DNA of 64,000 nt, taken from contig NW_026947514.1 in NCBI RefSeq assembly GCF_034190915.1, positions 868,001 to 932,000 of the forward strand, written 5' to 3'. Positions 53,311 to 64,000 of this stretch are shown here, piece after piece. The stretch's first letter is position 1, and every line of letters starts with the position of its first letter. Under the pieces are notes generated by a model. That model did not search any database, was not told the DNA's origin, and saw nothing but the letters and a program-made list of their open reading frames with translations. The translations under genes and the position numbers were made by a program. The DNA comes from Cavia porcellus. Taxonomy: Eukaryota; Chordata; Mammalia; Rodentia; Caviidae.

Positions 53311-55399
53311 CCTGCCACTGCATCTCCATGCTGTTCACTGGAGTTTTCCCTCTGAGGACTGAGCTCCTCTGAGTGTCAGGCTCCTTCCCAGGCGATGCCC
53401 CCTGGGCGGGGGTCCCGGGGGCCCTAGACTGTGGTCTCTGCAGGAGGCAGCCAAGGTATGGTCAGGACACGCCAGCCAATAGAGGAGGGGAGGCTACTGG
53501 CTGATGTCCGCCCATGTGGGCCATGAGCCACCAGGTGGCGACAGAGGCCCAGTCTGCGAGGTAGGGGTGTGCACCAGGACAGGTGGAAGAGACACCCCGG
53601 GAGAAGGCCTCCGCCTGGGAGTTGGAGGCTGTGCTTGGCTTAGCAAGGGCTGTGTGGAATCCAAAGCAGGGGACCATGGCGGGGGGACCACACCCAGACA
53701 AAGTGCCACTCCCAGGCTCCTGTGCAGCACCTGGGCCACCCCACTCCTGGGCTGGTTCTGCTGTGGGGACCCAGGGAGCTCTGCCCTCCTCTGAGTGTCC
53801 ACACCTGTCAGGATACATGGGGGTCAGGGAGTTTCCTGGACAGGGCACAGCCCCTTGTGGGGTCTTCATGTGACTGAGGGTCCCAACCTGGAGGGCTCTG
53901 GCTGCTGCCTGTGGTGCCATCTTCTTTGCTATCCTGAGTCCCAGACAGGGCCTGGGTCCTCCTGATCAAACCCAAGTATCAAAGTGCTGGGTGAAGACAC
54001 CCTGTGTCCTGTGGCAGGGCTGTGTGAGGCCCCCTGAGAGCCATTGGTGTGGCCATGGTGTTGGTCTGTGGCAGCCCTGTCCTCCTCCTGGTGGGTTCTC
54101 CTTCTGGGGTCTTGCTGAGTTCCCTAGAGATAGGTGAGGGTCCCCAGTAGCTGCTTGGGACTTGGGTGAGGACCATGGCTTGTGCTTGGGGCAGGAGATG
54201 GAGGTCTCAATTCTTCCCCTGTGGTACAGAGGAGGGGCCCTCTAATGAACCTGCTTATGGTGCAGCCCTGTGTAGGCACCAACTCACAGCTGAGACCTCC
54301 CAGGTGATGTCCCCAGATAGCCTCTTGGTGCCCTGCCCACTGCCCTACCTGGGCAGCCTGGCCCTGTATGGAGACCTTGCCACTCTGGCTGTCGAGGTGA
54401 GTAGTTTCCAAGCAGCACTGTGGCACAGTGGGGGTGTTCTGAGGGTCTGCGTGCCTGCAAGTGGCCACAGGCCAGGGACTGGCCTGGTCCCCATCTGCTC
54501 CAGCTGCCCTGCGTGTTGCCCAGTAGCACTAGGGAGCTCAGCGGGACCCAGGCCGGACAAGGGGGCTGCTTCTGATAACCTGTGCTCAGGTGACAGGCAG
54601 TCGGGCCGGGGTCCTCTGGGCAGTGCACAAGAGCTATGGGGCTGGCGGTTTCCCCAGCAGCCCCCTTACCCACTGGGTGACCATGAGCCTGTGCCAGAGC
54701 TTCTGAGATAGTCCCATGCTGAGTCTGGATCCCAGTCCACAGGAGCAGGGTCTCATCCCATCTGCTCCTGCTTCATCCTCATGAGCCCTGGTCCCAGCCC
54801 ATAAGGAGCCCCTCACCGAGCCCTGGTTCTGCCTCACACCAGTCCTGGGTCAGCCCTAGGCAGGGCCTGAGCTGGGCAGGCTCCAAGTCCGAGGCTGGAA
54901 CAATGACCACCAGGCTTGGGCAATAACTCCTGCTGCTTTGAGGGGGGCTTCAGAGGTATCCCAGGAGGCACCCAGCTCCTTTCCAAGTGCCTCCTCATGT
55001 GACTTTGGGCCTGTGGCTCGCATGGGCAGAGGGGATGCCCTGGGAGGGCATTCTGGGTTCAGGGTCTCTGCAGTTCTCTGAAGGTGATTGTGTGCTGCCT
55101 TTAGCCCTCCCTCGCCTGGGAACCCCGTAGGAGGGACATAGCATCCCGTGTCCTCTCTGGGGACAGGGCTCTTGCTGGTGCACTGAGGCGTGGAGGTGTC
55201 TTGGCCTCGAGGTGGACACTAACAAGGTGGGTTGGGCCTCGAGGACGGGAGCCCCGTGGCAGCGAGCTGACTGCAGTGCGGGCAGCCCCACCTCCACGTC
55301 ACCTCCATGAACTTCTCCCCTGGGAGTTAGGGCTCCACGCCCCGCTCCCAGCCCGACTCGGTCATTTTCTCCCTGCTCCACCCCTGTCTGGCTGTGTGT
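53311..55399. other. Intergenic, no gene recognised
   Basis: GC-rich unique sequence; CTCF-like core at 53528. Nothing else. Confidence 0.65.
53528..53542 (+). promoter_or_regulatory. CTCF-like motif, near-full consensus
   Basis: CCACCAGGTGGCGAC fits the CTCF core consensus on the plus strand except at its last position. Confidence 0.5.
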
Positions 55400-55540
55400 G
55401 AGTGGGGGAGTTCTGAGGAATTACCTGCCAGCAGGGCTTATTTAAATCCCTGGCTGATTTATGAGCATGGACAGTTTTAAGGCCACCATGGAGCAGGTCG
55501 TCAGCCAGAATGCTGAACTGACAGTTTGCAAAGTGAACAC
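55400..55540. promoter_or_regulatory. Candidate conserved element
   Basis: GAGGAATTACCTGCC, GCTTATTTAAATCCCTGG, CTGATTTATGAGCATGG and AACTGACAGTTTGCAAAG with no repeat features. Inferred. Confidence 0.35.
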
Positions 55541-57444
55541 AAAGGCACGTGTGCGGGTGCCGCCTGCTGGCCCTCTGCCCCGCCTCCAGCGGGGTCCCAC
55601 TCAGCACTGTGCCAGGACACCGAGAGCATCTTGTGGGACTTTGGGTGCACTGGGTGCTCATAGCAGGGGCCGACAGGCCATCCGGGCAGAGTGCAATAGC
55701 AGGACCAGGCAGGGGAGAGGGGCTTGCAGGACACAGTGGCCCTAAGCCTGACCAAGCCAGGTCCAGGTCAGGCTGGCTCAGTGGAACAGAGGACAGCTGT
55801 GGAGGGGGCTGGCTTCTCCTTTTCCTCAGGGTGAGGACAGTGACAGCAGACGCGGTGGCCCAGAGAAGCCAGGATGGGGGGGGGATGAAGACGGGGTGAG
55901 GACAGGAGGGAGGGCTTGGAAGTTGGCCCCAGGCCCCAGCTACCAGAACAGTCCTGCCCTGAGGGAGCCTGAAGATGCCAGGAAGGAGGTTGGCTGAGCA
56001 GGGCAGGAGGTGGGCTTAGAGGGCACACATATGCAGTGCCAGTTGGGGGCGCATAGGGGGCGCCACTGATGTTCTTGCTTTGCATAGGCACAAGGATACA
56101 GAACCTGAGCTCAAAGACTGATGCTCAGCTAGGCCATCAGGCTCCATTGGACCCTACACCTCTGGCCTTGGACAGGTGCCTGGCCTGCTCCGGAACAGGC
56201 AGGGAAGGGGACCCAACCACAGCAAGGACACCAAGGGACAAGGCCCCAGGAGGGGGTGGACATAAACTCCAGTTGGGCCACTGGAGCATGGCACCAGTTC
56301 ACCAGGAAGCCTGGGGTGATGCTGTCCCTCTCATGGGCCCATCTGCTTCATATGTGGAAAGAGCTCAGGGGTCCTCAGTTGTGCCCACCATAGCACCTCC
56401 TGGGGCTCCCATGGGGCTGTGCACACGGGCACCTGCGTGGCTGGGCAGTGTGTGGCTGTGTGCCTTGTGCACATGGGGGCACACTCGTGCTTGGGTGTGC
56501 ATGTGTGCAAGTGTGTGTGTACCAGGAGCAGGGCTGATGCCCCCTGCAGAGGAGCTGGGTGTGAAGCTGCTGGTTCCTGGGCAGTTCCAGGGTCTGCATA
56601 TCTTTGCACCTCTGAGGTGGCAGCGTGGCTGGGCCCTGCAGTGGCCATAGCCACGGGATACCCTGGTTCTCCCCGTGGGGACTCAGATGTAGGGTATATT
56701 GCAGGAGACACCTGGAAACTGACCTCCCATGCTGCTGAGTCACGGAGACCTGGCGGGAGCGTGGAGGGCCCAGGGAGACCCCACGGCCAGGCAGTCGTAT
56801 GGGCAGAGCAGACACGGGCAGGGTGGCACTGGCTCCCAGGACCTGTGGGCTCCAGGCCTGCTCTCTTCTCCAGTGAGTGCTGGCCAGGGGAGGGAAGGAC
56901 AGTGGGGCAGCCCAGGGACAGCCAGGTCCCCATCACAGGCAGGCCGAGGCCCTGCCAGGGTAGTGCAGAGTAGCACAGGTCTCCCCACAGCCTCCTGGGC
57001 GTGTGACATCCTCTCAGGGCGACTGCAGCCAAGGGCTCCGCTCCTGGGGAGGGTGCCTGTGTCCGCCGGGGACGAAGGGCCCAGGGAGTGCTGCTGGTGC
57101 AAGAGTCCCAGCTACCCCGGGAAGCAGGGCACCTGGAGACCTGCCTCGCTCAGACAGGCAGTATGTGATGGCCTGCACCCTGCCTGGCGTCAGGCCCGGG
57201 TGGGTGCCCTCGGACTGGTCAGGGGCTGGTCTCCCTCTGTGGGGACAGACTGGGAAGGTGTGGCCAGGAAAGCTCAGAGGCTGAGACCTTGGTGCCTGTG
57301 CCTGGGGTCAGAAGACAGAGCCGGGGAGGATGTAGACACTGCTGTGGGGGAGGAGGGCGGCTGGGCAGGGGCCCTGTGGCATTGGTCACCCAGTGGCCTG
57401 GACAGCGAGGGGCAGGAGCTGTGCTTCAGTCCTGAGGCACACCC
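55541..57444. other. Intergenic, no gene recognised
   Basis: GC-rich unique sequence with the tandem CTCF-like motifs at 56037 and a TG-rich imperfect run near 56440-56520. Confidence 0.65.
56037..56068 (+). promoter_or_regulatory. Two CTCF-like motifs in tandem
   Basis: Two partial CTCF cores sit head-to-tail within 32 bp: GCCAGTTGGGGGCGC and CATAGGGGGCGCCACTG. Each has one or two departures from consensus in the left half and a perfect GGGGGCGC right half. Confidence 0.4.
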
Positions 57445-57660
57445 AGCTTGTGAATATTTAACTCGGCCTAACAAAACTGCATGCATAATTAACCATGCGG
57501 TGGAGGGGCTGGAATAATTTGTCTTCTTAAAGGGGATTTGGTAATTTGTTAAGCTGTTTTGAAATCTGCAGTTTAGCTGCGGGAGCTGCTCTGATTTCTA
57601 AATTAATTTGTGTGATTTAGAAAGTAGCAGCCCTTTCATTCTGTGAGGCCACAGGCAGCT
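57445..57660. promoter_or_regulatory. AT-rich island, candidate conserved enhancer-like element
   Basis: GTGAATATTTAACTCGG, GCATGCATAATTAACCATGC, GGAATAATTTGTCTTC, GGTAATTTGTTAAGC and CTAAATTAATTTGTGTGATT. One of the most homeodomain-rich blocks in the window; no sign of a mobile element. Confidence 0.45.
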
Positions 57661-59814
57661 GGGCAGTCTTGCTGGTACCGGCAATGAGTTCTTTCTGACT
57701 CTGTTGGTTGACTGACTGATTGATCGATGCATTTATTCATGGCCCTGCAGGCCTCTGCCTGCTGATCCCAAGTGGCTGTCTCTTGGGTCTCTGTGGTGGG
57801 ACTGCGATCCCTGCCACCTCAGGAGGATGGTGGTGCTGAGTTCCTCTCCCCCACTTCTCTGAGCCAGAGGGTGAGCCTGGGCAGCACACCCTGGGCCTCA
57901 TGCTGAGGTCCGTCTGCCCTTCTGTGTTCAAGCAGCAGGCAGTGAGATCTGGAAGAGCCGTGACTCGGGGTCCCTATGGCGAGCTCAGCACGAGCCCCCC
58001 TACTGCAGCCTCAGAGCCTGGACCGCGCTCAGTCACGGAGCCCGTACAGTGTGTGGAGGTTTCCTCTCAGCCTGGTGTTGTGCTGTGCACAGCTGGCCTG
58101 TGCCTTGGTGCCTGTCCTGTCTCTCAGGTCGGTGATGCAGGCTGCTGGGACAAGGTGGGCTCAGTGGGTTCTGTGCGGCAGGCACATGGAAGGCTGGGCA
58201 GACGGCAGACGGCATGTGGGCGTCTCCGGTATTGAGTGAGGCACTGCCCTTGCGGGCGCAGGAGTCCGATGCTGTCCCCTGCGTCAGGCTGGCGGGTTGG
58301 TTGCCTGAGCCACGTGCCGCAGCCCTGTGTGCCTGCCCAGCCCCACGCCGAGCTGGTGTCTGCCTCTCCCAAGCCTCCTGACTGACGACCAGCATGCATG
58401 ACCCCAGTGAGCTTCCCACGGAGCCAGCCCTACCCGGGGCTTGGTGCTCCAGTGCCTTCTGGGTGTTGGCGCTGGCACTGATCAAACCCTGCCTGCTGGC
58501 CGTGGGATGTCTCCAGTTCTCCCTGTGGGCTCCTGTCACAAACCTGAGCACATCCGCCGTCTCCTGGCACTGTGTGGTCATCCCCAGGGGAGGGGCAGGC
58601 ATGGTGGTCACTGTCCTGCAGGCCCAGGGCCCCCAAGGGGACCAGGGTGCTCCAGGGAACACCTTGTCCCCGGTTTTCCTGGCCACGGAACACGGCTGCA
58701 CCTGGGGGTTTCTAGGTCCCGGGGAGCTGAAAGGGGGCATGCGTGGGGCCTCTTAGCCGGGGCTCTGGATGGGCAGCTGGGATGGGGACGCCCGATGAAG
58801 TCCGTGGTGGTTTTGGTGTGTGGTTGTTTGGATTTGGCGAGGAGAGAGCCCATCCAGGGTGACTGGCAGCCAGGGAGGACGTAAGAGACCACGGGCTAGC
58901 TGGTCTGCTTCCTGGCAGTGGTTCTGACACCTGCCCGGCCTGCATGAGAAGGGGTAGGGGTGTCCGCTGCTCTGTGCTCCCCTCCGCTTTGGCCATGGCT
59001 TGGTTTGGGCTTTCACGGCTGGCCAGGCCTGATGACCCACGGCACAGGCCCTGCTGTTCCTCTGCTTGGGGAGAGCTGGCCCAGCCTGCCCACTGCCCAA
59101 GCCCGTCGGGAGCAAGACTCTGGGTGCTCATTCCCTAGCATCTACACAGATGAGCTTGGGCAGGGAGAGCAGTGCTCTTGCAGGGTACAGCCTGCACCTG
59201 GGACGGCTCTTTGCCCTCACCCCTGTCGCTCCAGGGATTCAAAGCTTCCTGCAGGAGCCTGTGGCCTGGAGCTTGAGGCAGGGTGCACAGGGCTTCAAAA
59301 GCCATCCTCCAGGGGGCTCCAGCTGCTGCCGCCTCTGCCTTAGAAGCAGGGGACCCTGACAGCCCCTTCCCACCACAGCACCTGTGCTTCAAAGCCACCT
59401 CTGGGGTCTGAAAATTCAGCTGCCGCTGAGAAACCCCAGGAGAGACAGTGACTGGTCCCGAGGAGGGGACTCTAGGGGTGAAGAGGCATTGGCAGGGCCA
59501 GGCCTTGGGGTCATGGCCAGTGGCCAGGGCTGGGTGGATGCAGGAGGGCAGAGAAGATTGAGCTTAGAAGCCTTGTGACAAGCCTTGGGTTCTGTTGAGC
59601 AACCCACTTCCTGCACAGGAGGGAAACTGAGGCTTAGGGTGCAGAGCAGTGCCTGGCGGCTTCTGATCAGGGCTACAGCATCCTGGGTGGGGCTCCCTCA
59701 CCCCAGCAGCCCCAGGTCCCTCGCTGTGGGGCTTTCTGAAGACCATGGAGCCTTCCACCCCCCCTCTTTGTTCCGCTCATGGAGGCCTTCGGCAGCTCTC
59801 TCCACGGCTGGGTG
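57661..59814. other. Intergenic, no gene recognised
   Basis: GC-rich unique sequence; nothing recognised. Confidence 0.65.
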
Positions 59815-60000
59815 AATCCTGAAATTCTCTTTCCATTAAAAATAAATGCCCCATTTTATCTGCCTGAAATGGCTCTACTCTCTGATTGTCTTTTCCACGA
59901 TACCGTATATGGAAAACTATAAAATCATAATACAACTATTAATCCCCTGTATCTGCTTGTACCTAATTTTTATTAAAACTATCCTGTGCTCCAGCTGCCT
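59815..60000. promoter_or_regulatory. AT-rich island, candidate conserved element
   Basis: CATTAAAAATAAATGCCCC, GATACCGTATATGGAAAAC, AAATCATAATACAAC and CTAATTTTTATTAAAAC. No repeat features. Inferred. Confidence 0.4.
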
Positions 60001-61712
60001 TGGAAATTGTACTGAGGCTGGGAAGTCACGGCAGGACTGGCCAGGCGAGCATCGTGCTGAGCAGTGGCTCCCCCGGCCCAGGACATCACCCAAGGTGGCC
60101 CCCCCATGGGGCCCCTTGGCCTGGGGCTGCCACCTGGCGCCCAGCCCTGCTAATGACTGGTGCCCCAGCAAACTCAGGCTGCTGCCATGGTCTGGACCAC
60201 GTGGCTCTTATGTGGGCTGGGGGCGGGGGCAGGGCATGGAGTTTTGGGAGTAGCCCAGGCTGGCTCTAAGCAGGCTGGCTGTGCCCCTGCAGCTCCCGCC
60301 CTGTGGCGCTCAGACTCTGGGGTGTCGGCTGTCTCCACTGCAGGGTTCTAACCAGTGGGGCCTCTCTGTCCAGCCCAGGAAGACAAGGCCTAGTCTCTCT
60401 TCACAGTCCCAGCCCTGCCCGGCTGCTGTGAAGGGACGGACCGGCCATGAGGGCTGGAGTGATGCCATGGGGTACAGGAGGAGCCCTGAGGTCCAGGGCC
60501 ATGGCCTGGGCAGAGGCAGAAAGGTGCCCACCAAGTGCCAGCTCCACTCAGCATGGAGAACCGCGGGCCTGAGTCTGCAGAGGCTGAGGTCCTGCCTGCC
60601 TGCTGTGTGTTTTGGAATCACCTGCACCTTGGGTCATGTGTATGTCCACACTTGCACTGACCCTTCCAGGGTCCTGGTCCTTCTAACATCACCCCCCAAC
60701 AGGCTCTAGCAGGGCCCCCACTTCCCACAGGGATGACATCTCTCAGCCCGCAGACTCCCCAGGGGCACTTGGTGTGCATGCGCATGAATAACCTTCCCGG
60801 CCAGGCTCAGCTGGAGACGCTGCCGGACCAGAGCCAGGCTCCAGCTGCTGTGTCTGGTGTCTGGTGTCTGGAGGAACGGAGTCAGGTGTTTTTCAGATCA
60901 AAGCGCAGGGTGCTCAGGGGCCCTGTCCCCATCCAGGGCCTCGGGGGCCACCAGGCTCATGTACCTCTTGCCCTGCAACCTCCTGCCCTGAGAGCCATGT
61001 GCTCAGAGCTGGCCCAGTCCCCAGCGCCTCTGCTCCTCGGGCCCAGGGCTCTCAGCTGGCCCAGCCCAGCACCTGCAGCTCCGCCTGGCCAGGTCCCTGG
61101 AGTGAGCCCGTTCTTTGGGCCAAAGCAGAGACCCATTCTTTCATGTTGCTCTTGACTTTGTGAGCTTGGTCTTGAGCATCTGATTTGTGTTTATAACTAT
61201 ACTGGTCATGCACCCACATGCTCCATGTGTACAAATTCCACCAAATGAGAGTCAAAAAAAGTAAAATAATTCCATCCAAATTGAACACATGCAGACATTG
61301 CCTGTCAATGCACCCTGAACAACTCTGGGAAAGTGACTGGCACGGGCACAGTGAGCTGAGGTGACCCGGTGCACACATGAGCAGGCGGTGGGGACAGCAG
61401 GGACTCAGGCACCGGGAGAGCTTGGTGTCTTCTAGGTCCTGGGACTGCAGCCTGCAGGGCCCAGGGACGAGTGTGATGACCATGCATGTGCGTGGGGTCA
61501 CCCCTGTTTCAAGTCCTGACCTGGCAAGGAACACTCTTGGGGTCCCCCACAGGACACCAGTCAGCAACACCTGCTGTGTGACTCAGTTTCCCAGCACACA
61601 GCTCTCCACCTGGTGCCACTGCAAGGGACCTGAGTGGGGCCTGGACCTGGAGAGGGAGACAGAGAGGCCGCTGTCGCGGACACCCCACCACACTGCATGG
61701 GACCCCAGCCAG
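60001..61712. other. Intergenic, no gene recognised
   Basis: GC-rich unique sequence with an AT-richer patch (61135-61330) of unknown nature. No gene. Confidence 0.6.
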
Positions 61713-61718
61713 GTCTGC

Positions 61719-62121
61719 TGCTGAGTCTGTGCCTAGATCCCCAGTCTTCCAAACAAGAGCATGCTGAAGACCCAAACAAATGAGACAAGAGGGGTGGTCT
61801 TTAGGGCTCTAGGAGGACCCAAACCCTCTGTAGATCTTAACTCTGCTGGCCGGGACAGACTGCGTCTCTGGGCGGCCTGTGTTTATTTAGTATTTAAACT
61901 AGGTTAGAGTGGAAAATGCAGGAAACCTGAGCAGGGTCTCAGGAGGGGTTCAAGGAGCCCTCAGAGCAACAAGAGATGCTAATTAAGGAGAACTATCCGG
62001 GAAGCCTCCAGGTGGCCTCACTGTGGCCTCTTGCCTCCTGAGGGTCTCCTCGTGCTCAGTTAAGTCATGCCTGGGCTGCGCCAGGGCTCTGCATGTGGAT
62101 TCAGCTTCAGCGGCTCCAACA
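61719..62121 (+). mobile_element. Solo LTR, class-II-type endogenous retrovirus, copy 2
   Basis: A 403-bp element beginning TGCTGAGTCTGTG and ending CTCCAACA, same orientation as copy 1 and alignable along its whole length (shared AAATGAGACAAG, AGGAAACCTGAG, CAGAGCAACAA, GATGCTAATTAAGGA, AAGCCTCCAGGTGGCCTCA). Flanks GTCTGC (61713-61718) and GGCTGC (62122-62127) form a 6-bp duplication with one mismatch. The different target words show that the two copies inserted independently and are not the two ends of one provirus. Confidence 0.8.
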
Positions 62122-62127
62122 GGCTGC

Positions 62128-64000
62128 CCTCCACGGCCCAGCGGCAAGGTGGTGGGTGGGCTCAGAGAAGGGGGTGCCTGCTCTCTGGCCCCTGAGCCTC
62201 AGGTGTCCAGGCCACAGTCTCCGCTGGGCTCAGGCACCCCTGTGCAGGCTCTGAGGGGCTCCAGCATGGCACCCCCTGCAGGCCCCAGCTTGGCGCCCTC
62301 CCGGGCTCCCAGGCCTGGCCAGCAGTGGGGTGAGCACAGCAGCCTGGGCGTGGTGGGGGACAAGCGCTGGCTGCTTCCTGGGGACACAGCTACCCCACCG
62401 CGTAGCCTCCCAGCCGCCCCTCTGGAGTTCTACCCACCACTCCCAGGGGGCCCTGGGTGGCCTTTGGGGTGCAGGTAGGGGGTGGAACTCCAGTCTCCTC
62501 TAAACCACACCATCTTTGAGGCTTCCTGAGGGTCCCTGAGGCCAGGGCCTGCTTATCCCACACACAAGGGCGGGCGGTGAAAACCCGTTTCCCACAGAAA
62601 CTGAGCCTTAATCCACATTTCCCTTCCATGAGCAGCTTTATTGTGAAGGAGGTTTCCTGCAGCCAGTTCCAACAGTGACCCCTCGAAGGTGCTGCCTGCT
62701 CCTGTCCATCAAGAGCTGCTAACTGGGAGGGAGTGTGAGGTGAGGGCAGCTGCAGCCTGGCTGTGGACCTGCGCCCAGGCTGGCCCTCACCCATCTTGGG
62801 GCCCCGCCCCTCGCCCTCTGGGCTGCCCAGGCCTGGTAACACCATGAGGACAGGTCTGGAGGGTTACAGCTGAGCCCCTTGCCCAGGCATCTGGGGTCCC
62901 TCCTGCACCGTAGGTCCCAGTTTCTCCCATGTACAGTAGGGACGGGCCTACTAGGCAGTGTGACCTTGGGGATCTCCACCTCCAGCATGGGCAGCTGTAG
63001 ACAGGTCGTCCCACCTCAGCGCCCCTGTCTGTGGCTTCTGAAGTGGGGTCCTGACCTGCCTGGGGACCCAGGGCCGGAAGAGAAGTTGGAGAAAGACAGC
63101 AGGGCAGGGAGCCTGGCTGTGGGTGGGGTGCGGGGAGCTTGGGGTGGTGGTGGGGGCTCTGCTGGGCTCTTGGGAGCCCCTGGTGACCTTGCTGCTGGGC
63201 CTCAGCCTCGCTGCCTCTCCCAGAGGCCAGGCCCCGGGCTCTAGCTGAGGACACTGGTGGCAGAGAGCAGGGCGGGAGGAGATGCCAGCACTGCAGCAGA
63301 GTTGACCGTGCGCCATCCGACTGGGCACCGAGTGAGGCTCGCACACGGGTGGCTGAAGGCGGATGCGCCCAGGAGGCCTTCAGCACTGTCCTGCAGCAGC
63401 TCACTGAACTGGGAAATCAGCTCAAACTCTGGGTCACCCAGTCCCCGTGAAAGCCTGACCTCAGTGCAGTTGGAATCCAAACACCAGCTCTACCCAAGGC
63501 AATATTTTGGTCTCTTGTCAGGGTAAAGACCACCTCAGACTCTGTCCAGTTTCTCTGATAAGCTGCCATTGGCTGTATCAGTCAGTAAGGCTGCACTGTG
63601 CCAGTAATAAGCACGCCCAGGCCTTGGGGCCACCAAAAGCTGACTCTCACCCTCTCACCGCTGCGGCAGGGTCTGGGACGGTGACTCTTCCCAAGAGGGG
63701 TGAGTGCTGGCTTCTCCACCACACCCTCTGCACCTGCCTGAACAGTGTGGCCCTCGGAGGCAGCATCACCGCACTGCAGGGCTTGCACAGCCAAAGCCCT
63801 GTGGCAGCCGGCCCAACTTCTGTCAGGGAGCTGAGGGGCCACGGACGAGTCCACCCAGCCAGCCTTGCTTGGTTTTGTTTTTAGTAACAGTTATTCTGGG
63901 CTACAGCCAACTCAACATGGGTTCACCAGCGCATTCTCATGTTTCTCTCGTAGCAAGAAGTCTGAGGTGAGGTCGGCAGCCCCAGAGGGCGCAGGGTCTT
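62128..64000. other. Intergenic, no gene recognised
   Basis: GC-rich unique sequence to the window end; nothing recognised. Confidence 0.65.

Noticed and set aside
49897..62121. The two LTRs as the ends of one provirus
   Set aside because: Their target duplications differ and the 11.4 kb between them is ordinary unique DNA with no retroviral genes.
42060..64000. Exons of KIF26A or a miR-203-type hairpin on the right side
   Set aside because: No kinesin-like peptide and no miR-203 mature sequence is visible; the window ends inside what is a long gene-poor interval in human.

Overview
This is a window of rodent nuclear DNA, with two spliced protein-coding genes in otherwise intergenic sequence. 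The interspersed repeats identify the group. There are tRNA-derived ID SINEs, 7SL-derived B1 elements and B1-ID fusion (B1-dID) elements. The young ID copy at 21572 has a body type that I associate with hystricognath rodents (mole-rat or guinea-pig side). That species call is from memory and is only moderately secure. The two genes are orthologues of human TMEM179 and C14orf180 (NRAC), which are convergent neighbours on human 14q32.33, and the arrangement here is the same. The window therefore corresponds to that locus, inverted relative to the human reference.

Layout. 1-29000: gene-poor, mostly GC-rich intergenic DNA with B1/B1-dID/ID SINEs, L1 fragments (about 16.5-17.1, 18.3-20.1, 20.8-21.8 and 26.9-27.3 kb), a 19-bp GC-box minisatellite (15.5-15.8 kb), an ATCC-type tandem repeat (22.55-22.87 kb), microsatellites, and several AT-rich islands that look like conserved non-coding elements. 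29270-38560: TMEM179, plus strand, four coding exons, 233 aa, with a CpG-rich promoter and exon 1 and a clear AATAAA at 38536. 38560-39860: a short convergent intergenic gap containing a perfect palindrome of RFX X-box type. 39860-42001: C14orf180/NRAC, minus strand, four coding exons including one of only 36 nt, 160 aa. 42002-64000: intergenic DNA with AT-rich candidate regulatory islands, CTCF-like motifs, and two solo LTRs of one class-II-type endogenous retrovirus family (49897-50289 and 61719-62121), each flanked by a 6-bp target duplication.

The two genes have no known joint pathway. TMEM179 encodes a four-pass membrane protein of unknown function that is expressed mainly in brain. NRAC encodes a small single-pass protein described as enriched in adipose tissue and heart. 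Both were reconstructed by hand from splice sites and reading phase, and the phases close exactly.

I found no novel multi-gene system. The most unusual structural observations are a 69-bp inverted repeat placed symmetrically in the introns around TMEM179 exon 3, paired solo LTRs, a 23-bp homeodomain-type palindrome about 570 bp upstream of the TMEM179 start, and several further perfect palindromes. Almost all long open frames in the window are by-products of GC-rich or tandem-repeat DNA.
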